33,386 bases of DNA from NCBI RefSeq assembly GCF_000374085.1, contig NZ_KB893595.1, positions 1 to 33,386 on the forward strand, given 5' to 3'. Both the position numbers and the translations under genes were made by a program. This stretch comes from Spirosoma spitsbergense DSM 19989. Lineage in GTDB: Bacteria > Bacteroidota > Bacteroidia > Cytophagales > Spirosomataceae. The notes beneath the pieces were generated by a model. The model had not been told where the DNA came from, searched no databases, and saw nothing but the letters and a program-made list of their open reading frames with translations. How positions within the stretch are numbered: position 1 is the stretch's first letter; each line of letters begins with the position of its first letter. Positions 9,596 to 17,934 of this stretch are shown piece by piece.

Positions 9596-9653
9596 GTCTT
9601 TGCCGACACAAATTTACGCTATGTACATAGCACCGCCCAAACGGAGCACTGAT

Positions 9654-10886
9654 ATGTCGAACCGAAGTAATCTAATGCCGGAGGCAGTCCAAGGCTTTAC
9701 TAACGTAAAACCCGTTTCATTTGAGGACACTTCCATTGCTTTCTCAAGCCAGTCGGACTTTAAACTCCGAAAAACCTACTGGCTATTTGCGTTGATGAAT
9801 AAGGGATGGGTTGTAAAATTAGGTACTTTTTTCATAAAGATTGCCTTACGACTGCATCTTCCCATCAAATTGCTCATTAAGAATACTATTTTTGACCAAT
9901 TCTGCGGAGGGGAAAGTATCCGCGATTGTGAAAAAACGATTCGGAATCTGCACGATGTTCATGTCGGTACAATTCTGGACTACTCGGTAGAAGGAGAAGA
10001 TACCGAAAAAAGCTTTGATGAAACAACGCTCGAAATTCTTCGCACAATAGAGCGTGCCAGCGAATCAAAAGACATTCCATTCTCCGTTTTTAAAGTGACG
10101 GGTATTGCTTCTATGGAACTATTAGAAGCCATACAGATTGGGGATTCACTAAATAAAGAACAGAAGGCTGAATTTGATCGGGTTATGCATCGGGTTGACA
10201 CGCTGTGTCGACGTGCCTATGAGCGAAACGTCCGCATCTTTGTTGATGCTGAAGAAAGCTGGATTCAGGATACCATTGATACACTGGCTTATGAAATGAT
10301 GGATCGCTATAACCATGAGCGACCTGTGGTGTATAACACGTATCAAATGTACCGTTGGGAAAGCTTTAGTCACCTCCAGCGCGACACGGCCGAAGCCCAC
10401 GCTAAAGGCTATTACCTGGGCGTAAAACTTGTTCGGGGTGCCTACCTGGAAAAAGAACGGCTACGAGCGCACGAGGAAGAGTATCAGGACCCTATTCAGG
10501 CTACGAAAGAAGATACTGACCGGGATTTCAATATGGCTATTGAGTTCTGTCTGGAACATCGGGACATTATTTCGATGTGCCTGGGTACACACAATGAAGA
10601 AAGCTGTGAGTACTGCGTTGACCATATGAAAGAATTCGGTATTGCGCCAGATGACTCTCATATCTACTTTGCTCAGCTATTGGGCATGAGCGATAACATC
10701 TCGTATAATCTGGCTAATGCAGGCTACAATGTAGCCAAATACGTACCTTACGGGCCGGTTGATACCGTAATGCCTTACTTATTTCGGCGCGCTGACGAGA
10801 ACAAATCTATTGCCGGGCAGAGTAGCCGTGAGTTTACGCTGGTTAGTGATGAATTGAAACGTCGGAAGACCTGTCGGTCAAAATGA
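9654..10886 (+). CDS. Proline dehydrogenase
   Basis: FAD enzyme that oxidises proline to delta-1-pyrroline-5-carboxylate and delivers electrons to quinone; the first step of proline catabolism to glutamate. It is a stand-alone PRODH of about 410 residues without the P5C dehydrogenase half of PutA. Family motifs in the barrel: FSVFKVTGIAS, YNTYQMYRW, VKLVRGAYLEKER, CLGTHNEES, FAQLLGMSDNISY, KYVPYGPVD and the C-terminal RRADENKSIAGQ, where the two Arg and Glu typically bind proline carboxylate. The start is uncertain: ATG at 9654 has GGAG about 9 bases upstream and is used here; ATG at 9621 or 9675 and a TTG at 9600 are alternatives. It may be regulated through the structured leader upstream. 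Confidence 0.92.
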   Translation: MSNRSNLMPEAVQGFTNVKPVSFEDTSIAFSSQSDFKLRKTYWLFALMNKGWVVKLGTFFIKIALRLHLPIKLLIKNTIFDQFCGGESIRDCEKTIRNLHDVHVGTILDYSVEGEDTEKSFDETTLEILRTIERASESKDIPFSVFKVTGIASMELLEAIQIGDSLNKEQKAEFDRVMHRVDTLCRRAYERNVRIFVDAEESWIQDTIDTLAYEMMDRYNHERPVVYNTYQMYRWESFSHLQRDTAEAHAKGYYLGVKLVRGAYLEKERLRAHEEEYQDPIQATKEDTDRDFNMAIEFCLEHRDIISMCLGTHNEESCEYCVDHMKEFGIAPDDSHIYFAQLLGMSDNISYNLANAGYNVAKYVPYGPVDTVMPYLFRRADENKSIAGQSSREFTLVSDELKRRKTCRSK

Positions 10887-11022
10887 GCGTTTGTCAATAA
10901 AATCAAGTTGTGGCCGGTAACAATATTTACGTACAACTGGCAAATACTCTTTACTGGCACAGCAGACCGGACAACCACCGGAATACCGGAACGGATCCCA
11001 TGCTGTGCCGATTTTTTTTACC

Positions 11023-11814
11023 ATGATTCAGAAAAGTCCCTTTAAATTTTTCCTGCTAACCCTGGTTTTAATCGCACTTGACCAAAGTGTAAAACTGGCC
11101 GTTCATTTTTATATGGCTCCCGGCTTTGCTGGTCAGGTCAAAATCGTTGGCGACTGGCTTAAACTGCACTACGTATTAAATCCGGGTATGGCTTTCGGTA
11201 TGCAGCTGGGTCACGAATACGGGAAGTTGCTGTTGAGTGTGTTTCGGCTGTTTGCTATGGTCGGTATTGGCTACTATTTAGTGATGCTGGCCCACCGGGG
11301 TGCCCCTAATGGACTGCTGTGGGCAATGGCAATGATTCTGGCCGGTGCTGTTGGAAACGTAATCGACAGTACGTTTTACGGAGTTTTTCTGAATAATGCC
11401 CCCTATGGATCGCCAACCCCCTGGTTTCATGGGCAGGTGATCGATATGATTTTCGTAGACGTTTGGGAAGGGTTTATTCCCGACTGGGTGCCACTTTGGG
11501 GAGGTCAATACTATTCGACACCTATTTTCAATATTGCCGACTCATGCATTTTTATTGGTGTCTGCCTTATACTGTTTTTTCAACGTCGTTTTTTTGGTGA
11601 TCAGTCTGTTGAAGACAGTATGCTGCCCATTTCCAGCCCAGATCCGGTAGAAGCATCCGTATTACCTGCTGCTGATTTCATTACTGAAGAATCTCAGGAT
11701 ATGGATTCAACTTCATCTGACGATCAAAAAGAAGCCCGAGTGCATACAAACGAGGAGGAACAACCAATTATATCTGAGTCGGGCTTGACTGACGAAGAGA
11801 AGACTACGGAATGA
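11023..11814 (+). CDS. lspA: Lipoprotein signal peptidase (signal peptidase II) with long acidic C-tail
   Basis: Inner-membrane aspartyl protease that cleaves the signal peptide of prolipoproteins after lipidation. The ATG at 11023 gives 263 residues; a GTG six codons upstream is less likely. Visible features: LDQSVKL in the first membrane helix (about 19-25), NPGMAFG (about 53-59), GNVIDS with the first catalytic Asp (about 115) and FNIADS with the second (about 173). Between them sits the roughly 45-residue insertion (HGQVIDMIFVDVWEG to LWGGQYYSTP) seen in Bacteroidota LspA. Unusually, about 75 residues rich in Asp, Glu and Ser follow the last helix, ending SGLTDEEKTTE. Most LspA proteins end soon after that helix. 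It ends at a strong terminator. Confidence 0.95.
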   Translation: MIQKSPFKFFLLTLVLIALDQSVKLAVHFYMAPGFAGQVKIVGDWLKLHYVLNPGMAFGMQLGHEYGKLLLSVFRLFAMVGIGYYLVMLAHRGAPNGLLWAMAMILAGAVGNVIDSTFYGVFLNNAPYGSPTPWFHGQVIDMIFVDVWEGFIPDWVPLWGGQYYSTPIFNIADSCIFIGVCLILFFQRRFFGDQSVEDSMLPISSPDPVEASVLPAADFITEESQDMDSTSSDDQKEARVHTNEEEQPIISESGLTDEEKTTE

Positions 11815-11876
11815 AACCTGTGTAAAACGAAAGGGCCGATCTATAGCAGATCGGCCCTTTCGTTTTACACAGGTTT
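11814..11876. terminator. Strong bidirectional terminator, 29-bp perfect stem
   Basis: Arms 11814-11842 and 11848-11876 are perfectly complementary over 29 bp around a 5-nt loop (ATAGC). The stem includes GGGCCGATCT/AGATCGGCCC and A/T-rich outer parts. It lies between the convergent lspA and OmpA-family genes and begins on the last base of the lspA stop codon. Confidence 0.9.
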
Positions 11877-11884
11877 TGTAACTA

Positions 11885-12769
11885 CTACTTGCTTCCACCA
11901 GCCTGACCGCTTGATAACAAGTTGAAAAACTGATCCATTTTCGGAGTAATGATAATCTCTGTCCGGCGGTTTTGTTGACGACCGGAAGCCGTTGTATTAT
12001 CATCTTTCGGAGCAAATTCTGACCGTCCACCAGCCGTTAGGCGACCAGGAGCAACGCCAAATTTGTTCTGCATTGTTCGCACAACAGATGTAGCACGCAA
12101 CGCACTCAAATCCCAGTTATCTTTGATCGATGCAGTAGAAATGGGGACGGCATCCGTATGACCTTCTACCAGAATATCGAGGTCTTTGTGGTCATTTACT
12201 ACCTTCGCTACTTTCTCCAGCACGATTTCTGCGGCAGGCAGTACCTCGTAGCTACCCGATCTGAACAGCATTTTATCTGACAGAGAAACATAAACGACAC
12301 CCTTCTTCACCTCAACCTGAACGTCCTGGTCATTGATGTCATCCAGCGATCGTTTCAGGCTCATCACCAATGCCAGATTCATCGAGTCTTTGCGCTGGAT
12401 AGAAGCGTTGAGGTTGTTGGTGTACTTGGTTTGCTCGTTTAATGTTTCCAGTGACTTTTTGATGCTCTCAGCACCTGACTTACTCACAATCGACAAATCT
12501 GACATCCTGTCGAGCAGATTTGTGTTGGTTTTCTTGAGGTAGTCGATCTGTGCCTGCAAATCAGTCGCCTGTTTAGCCTTGCTTTGCAAATCGGTATCTT
12601 TTGCCGTTAATTGCGTACGAAGATCAGCCGTGCGCTGGTCGCAATCGTTCAGTGAGGCAACGGCTTTATCACGAGCTTCCTGTAGGGTTTTAATTTCGGC
12701 CAGACGCTTTTTACTATTGCAGGAAGCCAGCATAGTCACGGCGGCAATAACAATCAAAATTCGTTTCAT
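11885..12769 (-). CDS. OmpA/MotB-family peptidoglycan-binding lipoprotein with coiled coil
   Basis: Envelope protein of 294 residues predicted to be lipid-anchored and to hold peptidoglycan. It starts with a signal ending in a lipobox LASC (Cys at about residue 17). Residues about 22-110 are heptad-rich coiled coil (AEIKTLQEARDKAVASL, LTAKDTDLQSKAKQATDLQ). The OmpA C-terminal domain spans about 160-280, with LVEGHTDAVP, NWDLSALRA and GGRSEFAP followed by RRTEIII; the Asp in NWDLS and Arg in ALRA and NRRTE match the diaminopimelate-binding positions. A serine/alanine-rich tail follows. It is transcribed alone from the 12770-13037 region. Confidence 0.9.
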   Translation of the reverse strand: MKRILIVIAAVTMLASCNSKKRLAEIKTLQEARDKAVASLNDCDQRTADLRTQLTAKDTDLQSKAKQATDLQAQIDYLKKTNTNLLDRMSDLSIVSKSGAESIKKSLETLNEQTKYTNNLNASIQRKDSMNLALVMSLKRSLDDINDQDVQVEVKKGVVYVSLSDKMLFRSGSYEVLPAAEIVLEKVAKVVNDHKDLDILVEGHTDAVPISTASIKDNWDLSALRATSVVRTMQNKFGVAPGRLTAGGRSEFAPKDDNTTASGRQQNRRTEIIITPKMDQFFNLLSSGQAGGSK

Positions 12770-12851
12770 ACTGATTAGAGGGAAAATAACGTGTACTGAA
12801 AAAGTTAGGTTAACAAACGATATGTGCTACAAAACGTACTGAATCGTACCG

Positions 12852-12859
12852 CAAAATTA
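12852..12859 (-). promoter_or_regulatory. Possible -7 box for the OmpA-family gene
   Basis: On the minus strand this reads TAATTTTG, an exact TAnnTTTG match 83 bp upstream of the start codon. No TTG is found at the expected 19-20 bp spacing, so support is partial. The rest of the 268-bp gap (12770-13037) shows no gene and must also hold the promoter of the lactonase gene. Confidence 0.35.
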
Positions 12860-13037
12860 AAGGATTCTGGCAAACTGTTTTGCTATCATCATTCATATAT
12901 AACGGTTATGATAGCGTTATTTCTTTATTTTTCTGAAAAAACTTTGAGGTTCTGCGAATTTCCGGGATAGAAAAAGTGACATTTGCTCATTAGTTTATAC
13001 CTGTTTTTACCTTATTAAGTCAACTCACCCGCGTTTT

Positions 13038-14159
13038 ATGAATAAAGTAATAGCTATTCTTTTATTGAACGTAAGCCTAAGTGCCCTGGCTCAGCCCGCC
13101 AAAGAAATTATGTATGTCGGTACCTATTCAGTCCGGGGCAGCGAAGGGATATACGTATTCGAGTTTGACCGGAAAGCGGGCACTATGCATCAAATACAGT
13201 CCGTTTCAAATACAAAAAGTCCGTCATTCCTGGCAGTTCATCCATCGGGTAATTATTTGTATTCCGTCAACGAGGGAGCTGACAAAACGGGCGGAGTGAG
13301 TTCCTATGCCATTGATCGGAAAACAGGGAAACTAACCTACTTAAATAGTCAATCATCAATGGGGGCAGGCCCCTGTCATATAAGTGTGGATCATACTGGT
13401 AAAACCGCCTTCGTCTCTAACTATGGGGGCGGTAGCCTAACGGTATTGCCCATTAAAACTGACGGTACACTAAGTGCGGCAACGGACACTGTACAGGATG
13501 CAGGCAGTGGCCCGAACGCACAACGGCAGGAAAAGCCGCACGTTCACTCGGCTACGCTGGCACCCGATAACCGGTTCGTTTATGTAGCAGACCTGGGTCT
13601 AGACCGGCTCAATATCTTTGCCGTTGATCCTAAGGCAAGCACGGTAAAACCGGCGGCTGTGCCCTATACTACTGTAAAACCCGGTTCGGGGCCACGCCAT
13701 TTTACCTTTCATCCAACTGGTAAATATGCCTATCTGGTAGAGGAAATAACATCAGCAGTGGCCGTGTTTTCACGTGATGCCAAAACAGGGGCACTAACCT
13801 TGATAGAGGATAATGTAAAAACCTTACCTGCCGATTTTAACGGCCAGAATACGAGTGCCGATATTCATATCGACCCGTCAGGTAAGTTTCTCTATCAATC
13901 AAATCGGGGATATAATGCGCTGGCTATTTTTTCTATTGGGAACGACGGGAAATTAACCAAAGTAGGCGACCAGCCGACAGAAGGGAAAACACCCCGTAAT
14001 TTCCTGATCGACCCCAAGGGTGAATTTATATTTGTGGCTAACCAGGAATCTGATACGATCACCATTTTTAAACGTGATCAGAAAACGGGAAAACTAACCT
14101 ATACCGGTCAATCCGTAAAAGTACCCGCTGCTGTTTGCGTCATTATGCCAAACCTGTAA
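13038..14159 (+). CDS. Exported lactonase-family beta-propeller protein (6-phosphogluconolactonase-like)
   Basis: A 373-residue protein with a signal peptide (MNKVIAILLLNVSLSALAQP) and a seven-bladed propeller of the PF10282 lactonase family. Repeated blade motifs are plain: FLAVHPSGNYLYSVNE, HISVDHTGKTAFVSNYGGGSL, LAPDNRFVYVADLGLDRL, FHPTGKYAYLVEE, IHIDPSGKFLYQSNRG and FLIDPKGEFIFVANQES. Cytosolic members hydrolyse 6-phosphogluconolactone; an exported one cannot see that substrate readily, so hydrolysis of another sugar lactone is inferred. It is followed 39 bp later by a DUF1080 gene on the same strand, so the two probably form an operon that ends at the terminator at 14788-14842. Confidence 0.88.
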   Translation: MNKVIAILLLNVSLSALAQPAKEIMYVGTYSVRGSEGIYVFEFDRKAGTMHQIQSVSNTKSPSFLAVHPSGNYLYSVNEGADKTGGVSSYAIDRKTGKLTYLNSQSSMGAGPCHISVDHTGKTAFVSNYGGGSLTVLPIKTDGTLSAATDTVQDAGSGPNAQRQEKPHVHSATLAPDNRFVYVADLGLDRLNIFAVDPKASTVKPAAVPYTTVKPGSGPRHFTFHPTGKYAYLVEEITSAVAVFSRDAKTGALTLIEDNVKTLPADFNGQNTSADIHIDPSGKFLYQSNRGYNALAIFSIGNDGKLTKVGDQPTEGKTPRNFLIDPKGEFIFVANQESDTITIFKRDQKTGKLTYTGQSVKVPAAVCVIMPNL

Positions 14160-14198
14160 TCTTTAACTAATCCCGATACCTCTAAATACGCACAGTTA

Positions 14199-14795
14199 AT
14201 GAAATACTGCATTGCTTTTTGTCTTATAATCGGCGTGTTTGCCTTCGTTGCCCCCACAAAAACCATTAATCTGTTTAATGGTAAGAACCTGAAGGGGTGG
14301 AAAATATACGGTACTGAAAAATGGTACGTCGAAAACGGCGAACTCATCTGCGAGAGTGGTCTAGATAAAAAGTACGGTTACTTAGCAACCGAAAAATTCT
14401 ACAAGAACTTCGACCTGACCCTGGACTTCAAGGAGGAGGCTAATGGGAATAGTGGTGTATTTTTCCGCTCTACCATTGAAGGTACCAAGGTCAGCGGCTG
14501 GCAGGTGGAAGTGGCCCCGCCCAACCATGACACAGGTGGTGTTTACGAATCGTATGGACGGGGTTGGCTGGTACAGATTCCCGACGAAAAAGAAACTATT
14601 TTAAAACCTGACGATTGGAATACACTCCGAATCAGAGTAGAAGGAGATCATGTACAAACGTACCTCAACGGCACTGAAATGGTAGATATGCATGATGAGA
14701 AGATTGGTCAGGCTGATGGCTCCATTGCTCTGCAAATTCATGATGGGGGCGGCATTAAAGTGCGGTGGCGAAATTTTAAACTACAGCCACTCTAA
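14199..14795 (+). CDS. Exported DUF1080 protein (3-keto-disaccharide hydrolase family)
   Basis: A 198-residue single-domain protein with a signal peptide (MKYCIAFCLIIGVFAFVAP) and a concanavalin-like jelly roll of PF06439. Family motifs: LFNGKNLKGWKIYG, YLATEKFYKNFDLTLDFK, NSGVFFRS, WQVEVAPP, DDWNTLRIRVEGDHVQTYLNG and the closing GGIKVRWRNFKLQPL. Members characterised in Bacteroidota hydrolyse 3-keto-glycosides produced by sugar oxidoreductases; the substrate here is not known. It shares a likely operon with the lactonase just upstream. Confidence 0.88.
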   Translation: MKYCIAFCLIIGVFAFVAPTKTINLFNGKNLKGWKIYGTEKWYVENGELICESGLDKKYGYLATEKFYKNFDLTLDFKEEANGNSGVFFRSTIEGTKVSGWQVEVAPPNHDTGGVYESYGRGWLVQIPDEKETILKPDDWNTLRIRVEGDHVQTYLNGTEMVDMHDEKIGQADGSIALQIHDGGGIKVRWRNFKLQPL

Positions 14796-14842
14796 AAAAA
14801 ACGGGGCGAATCGCAGTGATTCGTCCCGTTTTTTTTAGAGTG
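14788..14842. terminator. Bidirectional terminator, 25-bp stem
   Basis: Arms 14788-14812 and 14818-14842 pair over 25 bp with a single G-U wobble and a 5-nt loop (GCAGT). Eight A on one side and eight T on the other give an intrinsic terminator for both the DUF1080 gene (plus) and the SMP-30-like gene (minus). The DUF1080 stop codon lies inside the left arm. Confidence 0.9.
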
Positions 14843-14847
14843 AGTCC

Positions 14848-15951
14848 TTATTTTGCCAAATCGAGATAAGACATGGTATGAACCATATCCGCCTTGGTAT
14901 TAACGAATTTCTTTTCGGGGTTATCATAATTGGTTATGTATAGCCGATTGCCTTTCAATAACACTTCGGCTGGTTGGTCAATTCGCCCGTCTTTACCATC
15001 CGTATCACCATTCTGGACTATCGTACTGACTTTACCGTCAGGAGTTACCGTCATAATGGCGTTCATCCGTGAATTGCAGAGATAAATCATATCCGTTTTG
15101 CGGTCAATAATCAGCCCATCAATACATAGTATTTTTTTGCTGATGTAAACTGCTTCTTTTGATGCCAGCTTTCCATCGGGTGTGAGGGCTAGTTTATAAA
15201 GTGTTCCATCGCCAAAAGAGCCCGTGTAAAAATTCCCCTTACTGTCGTAATCTAGTCCATCGGCCCCATTATCGACACCCGTCTCATTTACCTCCGTCGT
15301 AAACGTGGCTAAAACGTGTGGGTCCATTGTTTTCGGTTTTAGTACGATTGGACCTTTGTTTAGTTCATCGAGCGTGAAGTGGAAAACCGCACTGCCTTTA
15401 TCGTTATCCGGCATATCCCACTGGCTATCTGTAACGTAAATCGTATCCCCTTTCCAGACGACAGCATTAGACAAACCAAATCCGGTCACTACTGGCTCTA
15501 TACCAGCCGCCCTGCCATTTTGCATCTTAATCCGCATAAGCCGCGACTTGTAATTCTTGTCGTTCTCGTACTGATTGTCGGCGTAATACAAATTACCGTC
15601 AGGCCCGAACGCTAAATCCATCGGGCAGGCGTGTTTCGTATCGGGATGCGCGGGTAAGCTGGTGAAAAACTGAACCGAATCGGGAGCAAATTTCACGATT
15701 ACACCAGGATAGCTGTTATCCGCCAAATTCGGTACCGACAGGTAAACCGACCCATCGGGGGCTAAAGCCAGTCCATCGGGTGTGTTGTACTTATCGACTA
15801 ACGTATACAGCAGTTTAGGATCGCCAATAGTGGATACGGACTCCTGGGCGCTGTCTAAATTACCGGTATCGACCCCTTTGGCATTTTCTTTTTTCTGGCA
15901 TCCTGCTACCAGGCCTACCCCAAGTAGAATGGGCACAATAAATTGTTTCAT
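14848..15951 (-). CDS. SMP-30/gluconolactonase-like beta-propeller lipoprotein
   Basis: A 367-residue lipoprotein with signal and lipobox VAGC (Cys at about residue 18), followed by a propeller of the SMP-30/LRE type. Repeats include GLALAPDGSVYLSVPN, MDLAFGPDGNLYYADN, GADGLDYDSKGNFYTGSFGDG, IDGLIIDRKTDMIYLCNSR and VLLKGNRLYITNYDNP. In this family metal-dependent lactonase activity is usual, but many members are untested. It is divergent from the second DUF1080 gene across only 85 bp, which suggests shared control and supports a functional group of lactonase-like and DUF1080 proteins here. Confidence 0.8.
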   Translation of the reverse strand: MKQFIVPILLGVGLVAGCQKKENAKGVDTGNLDSAQESVSTIGDPKLLYTLVDKYNTPDGLALAPDGSVYLSVPNLADNSYPGVIVKFAPDSVQFFTSLPAHPDTKHACPMDLAFGPDGNLYYADNQYENDKNYKSRLMRIKMQNGRAAGIEPVVTGFGLSNAVVWKGDTIYVTDSQWDMPDNDKGSAVFHFTLDELNKGPIVLKPKTMDPHVLATFTTEVNETGVDNGADGLDYDSKGNFYTGSFGDGTLYKLALTPDGKLASKEAVYISKKILCIDGLIIDRKTDMIYLCNSRMNAIMTVTPDGKVSTIVQNGDTDGKDGRIDQPAEVLLKGNRLYITNYDNPEKKFVNTKADMVHTMSYLDLAK

Positions 15952-16036
15952 GAGTGTACGTTGAGTGTATTATTTATTTAGTCGTAACTGAGTGTTCTTT
16001 TTTTTGTTGTAAAGGCTTCGGCCAAAGTCCTTCTTT

Positions 16037-16861
16037 ATGAAATCTTCACTTTTTATAGCCTGTATTTGGTTGTTTTTCAGCTTCTCGGTTTCCGGGCAGT
16101 CAACCAGGCCAGTCGGTTGGCAATCACTTTTCAACGGAAAAGATTTAACGGGATGGGAGACCTATCTTGATCGGCCTTTCGCCAAAGATGATCAACAGAA
16201 GGAAGCGCCACTAGGGTTGAATAACGATCCTAATCGCGTTTTTTCAGTTGTCCAGGTGGATGGAGGGCCAGCCCTGCGTGTATCGGGTGAAACGTTCGGG
16301 GGTATTAATACTCTGGCTGATTTTGAAAACTATCACCTCCGGTTCGAGTTCAAATGGGGTACAAAAAAATGGCCACCCAAGCTTGACCGCCCCCGCGATA
16401 GTGGCTTGCTTTATCACAGTGTCGGCCCACACGGAACTCCTATGCTCTGGATGGAGTCTTTTGAGTTTCAGATTCAGGAAGGCGACACGGGTGACTATTG
16501 GGGTGTCATGAACGTGCTGGCCGATATTACTGCACAGAAAAATGAAAAGGGGAATTATGTGTATCGCCCTGATGCCACACCCGTAACCTTTCAGGATAAA
16601 ACACCAACTGGACGGTGGTGCATCAAAAATCCAGACCCTGAAAAACCATCGGGCCAATGGAACACCCTTGACCTCTACTGTCTGGGTGGTACCTGTGTCC
16701 ATATGCTCAACGGTAAGGTCAACATGAAGGTAACTAACACCCGTCACCTGATCGATGGAAAAGCCGTACCCCTCACCAAAGGGAAAATCCAGATTCAGTC
16801 AGAAGGAGCTGAGGTATTCTATCGAAACATTCAGGTTGAGAAAATCAAAGCTTTGCCGTAA
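16037..16861 (+). CDS. Exported DUF1080 protein, larger form
   Basis: A 274-residue protein with a signal peptide (MKSSLFIACIWLFFSFSVSGQ) and a PF06439 domain: SLFNGKDLTGWETYLDRP, FENYHLRFEFKWGTKKW, RDSGLLYHSVGPHG, ESFEFQIQEGDTGDYWGV, QWNTLDLYCLGGTCVHMLNG and IQIQSEGAEVFYRNIQVEKI. Compared with the 198-residue relative at 14199-14795 it has extra loops, notably around DRPFAKDDQQKEAP and a long insertion before GQWNTLDL, so it probably acts on a different 3-keto-glycoside or polysaccharide-derived substrate. It runs towards the DUF4249 gene, 34 bp away, with no obvious hairpin. Confidence 0.88.
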   Translation: MKSSLFIACIWLFFSFSVSGQSTRPVGWQSLFNGKDLTGWETYLDRPFAKDDQQKEAPLGLNNDPNRVFSVVQVDGGPALRVSGETFGGINTLADFENYHLRFEFKWGTKKWPPKLDRPRDSGLLYHSVGPHGTPMLWMESFEFQIQEGDTGDYWGVMNVLADITAQKNEKGNYVYRPDATPVTFQDKTPTGRWCIKNPDPEKPSGQWNTLDLYCLGGTCVHMLNGKVNMKVTNTRHLIDGKAVPLTKGKIQIQSEGAEVFYRNIQVEKIKALP

Positions 16862-16895
16862 ACTAGCCCTAACTCCCGCTACGTACTACCATGTA

Positions 16896-17933
16896 CTACC
16901 ATCCTTCAGGCTCAGTCACAGCAGTAGAATAGCCATATGTATTCCGGCAGTCGCCGGGCGGGAGAATCTGACTGCTAATAAATCCAACCAGAGCCTGATA
17001 GAAAACAATATTTGGTAGATTTTGCTGCCGAAGCCGCTTTCGCATAACGGAGGTAACGGCAAAGTAGCCCCGTGCCGCATCGGTTGGATCACTGGCATTG
17101 ACAACATTTCCGATAACGGGCGCAGGTAATGGATCAAAGATGCTTCCTGTTCGGGCATTCTGCTGTTGATACAGTTTCCAGAACTGGTAATTCGACTGGG
17201 TAATGCTGTACTGCTGTATTTCTACCAGTTGAGGGCCGACTGCGTAAACGGGTACCTGCAAAACCTCCCGTCCGCGAAGCGGATTTCCGTTAATAGCTTC
17301 ATCACTATATACATTGACTGCATCAGTAGCAACCAAGGTCCAGCAACGATAATTACATAGATTGGGGCTTCCCAAACTACAGGGCACTCCAACAGATAAT
17401 CGGGTGGTGTAGCCGTACCCTGTCCAGCGATAATAGTTTTTTTCGGAAGCAGGGTCAGAGGTGTTGGCAGAATAAACAAAAGCATAGGGTTTAGACAGAT
17501 TACCTGTTTTAATCAACTTCGGGGAAATGCTGTCGATAGGCGGGACGGCAGGCATCCGTTCGGGCTTTGTTATATATCGTTTTCCATTGGTCAATGCAAT
17601 GGACAAACTATAGGTACGTCCAATCTGCCCCCGGAAAGTAGTATCCATTGTGCGATACATGCCCTGCCCAACCGATAAGAAATTCACCGAACGACCCTGA
17701 TCATCGGCTAGTATTACCTGTGCCTGCTGTACGTATTGATCGTTGATATTCTGGCCATTCTCACCACCATATTTTCCGGTATACGTCAGTCGAATCGTAT
17801 AAGGAGGTGCTTCGTTGGTTAGCTGTCCCTCTACAACCAAACGCGGCACTTCAGTGCGAATGGGTAGATCCACCTGATCGATGCAGGCAATTACCGATGC
17901 TGTAACAATCACTATAATGATGACCCTGTGCAT
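16896..17933 (-). CDS. DUF4249 lipoprotein, partner of the second TonB receptor
   Basis: A 345-residue DUF4249 protein. The ATG at 17931-17933 is chosen because it lies 1 base after the receptor stop and opens a signal with lipobox VIAC (MHRVIIIVIVTASVIAC); an upstream ATG would add eight residues inside the receptor gene. Features: RLVVEGQLTNEAPPYTIRLTYTG, GRTYSLSIALTNGKRY and the C-terminal ARGYFAVTSV region of the family. It carries several Cys in the middle (CSLGSPNLCNYRCW) that could form disulfides. The function is unproven; a surface partner role for the receptor is inferred. A 10-bp tandem repeat (GTACTACCAT twice, 16883-16902) covers its stop codon. Confidence 0.82.
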   Translation of the reverse strand: MHRVIIIVIVTASVIACIDQVDLPIRTEVPRLVVEGQLTNEAPPYTIRLTYTGKYGGENGQNINDQYVQQAQVILADDQGRSVNFLSVGQGMYRTMDTTFRGQIGRTYSLSIALTNGKRYITKPERMPAVPPIDSISPKLIKTGNLSKPYAFVYSANTSDPASEKNYYRWTGYGYTTRLSVGVPCSLGSPNLCNYRCWTLVATDAVNVYSDEAINGNPLRGREVLQVPVYAVGPQLVEIQQYSITQSNYQFWKLYQQQNARTGSIFDPLPAPVIGNVVNASDPTDAARGYFAVTSVMRKRLRQQNLPNIVFYQALVGFISSQILPPGDCRNTYGYSTAVTEPEGW

Positions 17934-17934
17934 A

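Noticed and set aside
16883..16902. Tandem 10-bp repeat GTACTACCAT at the end of a DUF4249 gene.
   Set aside because: Only two copies with no array; most likely a simple slippage duplication at the stop codon.
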